Assembly (NCBI GenBank): GCA_016209985.1
Contig: JACQVB010000140.1
Coordinates: forward strand, 1 to 37,938
DNA from: Gemmatimonadota bacterium
Lineage (GTDB): Bacteria; Gemmatimonadota; Gemmatimonadetes; Gemmatimonadales; GWC2-71-9
DNA length: 37,938 nucleotides
Reading direction: 5' to 3'
Under the pieces are notes generated by a model. That model searched no databases. It was not told where the DNA came from and saw nothing but the letters and a program-made list of their open reading frames with translations. Below are positions 37,348 through 37,938 of the stretch, one piece after another (position 1 is the first letter of the stretch; the number at the start of each line of letters is the position of its first letter). Position numbers and translations under genes: made by a program.

Positions 37348-37938
37348 GGCACCCCTCGCCGCGCGGCCGCCGTCTGCTTCGGCAACGTCACCAAGCGGTG
37401 GACCATGCCGTAGAACGTCGCCAACCAGGCCGCCAGCGCGACGTAGATGAAGACCCGAGGGATCGCCAGCAGGAAGTCGAGGTTCATCGCGCGCGCCATC
37501 TCGAACGTGCAGGCGGTGTACATCCCCAGCGGAAAGACTGCGCCCCAGTACAGAGGGTCGTAGGTCAGCGGGAATTTCTTGTACACGTGCCGCCAGAGCG
37601 CCAGGATGAAGAGCATCGGGATCCACCAGGTGCCCGTCGCCCAGAAGAAGATGGTGAACCCCTTGAGAAAGGGGAGCAGCGATTGCAGGAACCAGGCGTC
37701 CACGGTGTTCTCCACCAGGAGCGACCCGGCGAGCGTGGAGATGGCCATCGCCCCCATGTTGATCCAGTACGGGGGCGAAAGATCGCTCGGGGAGAACTTG
37801 AAAAACGTGTATCGATAGAAGATCAGCGAGATCATCCAAATGTACATCATCCCGCCCCAGAGCCACATCGACAGGGCGACGAAATTGATGTGCAGCCGCC
37901 GGGGCTGCTCGAAGTGTTGGGCCAGGAGCGCGCTCAGG
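37344..37938 (-). CDS. Second TDT/SLAC1-family transporter (5' end outside the window)
   Basis: The frame is open to the window edge, showing the last 197 or so residues. It repeats the motifs of the neighbour (YWINMGAMAISTLAG, GTWWIPMLFILALWRH, FPLGMYTACTFEM), so the two genes are tandem paralogues. It lacks the neighbour's Cys-rich tail. Transport of nitrite, sulfite, tellurite or C4-dicarboxylates is known for the family; none can be chosen here. Confidence 0.8.
   Translation of the reverse strand, partial: LSALLAQHFEQPRRLHINFVALSMWLWGGMMYIWMISLIFYRYTFFKFSPSDLSPPYWINMGAMAISTLAGSLLVENTVDAWFLQSLLPFLKGFTIFFWATGTWWIPMLFILALWRHVYKKFPLTYDPLYWGAVFPLGMYTACTFEMARAMNLDFLLAIPRVFIYVALAAWLATFYGMVHRLVTLPKQTAAARRGVP

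Overview
The window looks like a piece of a GC-rich, Gram-negative chromosome. The evidence for this is the many TonB-dependent receptors and an outer-membrane porin, signal peptides ending in A-Q, GTGA/ATGA start-stop overlaps, and numerous intergenic hairpins built from short tandem repeats. This fits a Gemmatimonadota- or Acidobacteriota-like soil or sediment organism, but the phylum is inference. I recognised no rRNA, tRNA, CRISPR array or insertion sequence.

Layout. 1-3100: the tail of a ClpA/B-type ATPase, a DUF3224 protein, a gene-poor stretch, small membrane proteins and an acyltransferase. 3114-5281 (minus): an unusual fusion of cytochrome b, two [4Fe-4S] clusters and an MvhD-like domain, with a membrane-anchored partner. 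5418-12925 (plus): a small secreted His-containing protein, two TonB-dependent receptors flanking a lipoprotein, and a polytopic [4Fe-4S] protein of the NosR/NapH type; I read this as a metal (probably copper) acquisition and assembly block. 13139-17014 (plus): a three-gene heme-copper enzyme operon with a SCO copper chaperone and an NsrR-like Rrf2 regulator. The catalytic subunit keeps all six heme/Cu histidines but has Gln where oxidases have the cross-linked Tyr, so it is probably a CuA-type nitric oxide reductase, not an oxidase. 17130-18380: a beta-propeller protein. 18522-22526 (minus): porin, NirK nitrite reductase fused to cytochrome c, and an AhbD/NirJ-like radical SAM protein.

22614-32003 (minus): a nearly complete ATP-dependent (class I) benzoyl-CoA reductase operon. 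In transcription order it is TetR regulator, oah, SDR dehydrogenase, dch, bcrC, bcrB, bcrA, bcrD, had, hemerythrin. Together these convert benzoyl-CoA to the ring-opened 3-hydroxypimelyl-CoA and perhaps one step further. The donor ferredoxin and the benzoate-CoA ligase are not in the window.

32107-37938 (minus): a pair of radical SAM genes of unknown pathway (one B12-type), a membrane protein made of two copies of one sensor-like unit, and two tandem TDT/SLAC1-family transporters, the first frameshifted and the second cut by the window edge.

Overall reading: anaerobic dearomatisation of aromatic acids sits beside nitrite and NO reduction, so aromatic carbon could supply electrons and N-oxides accept them. 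A perfect palindrome upstream of the cytochrome b fusion recurs with one mismatch upstream of the porin-nirK operon, which ties those two transcription units together.
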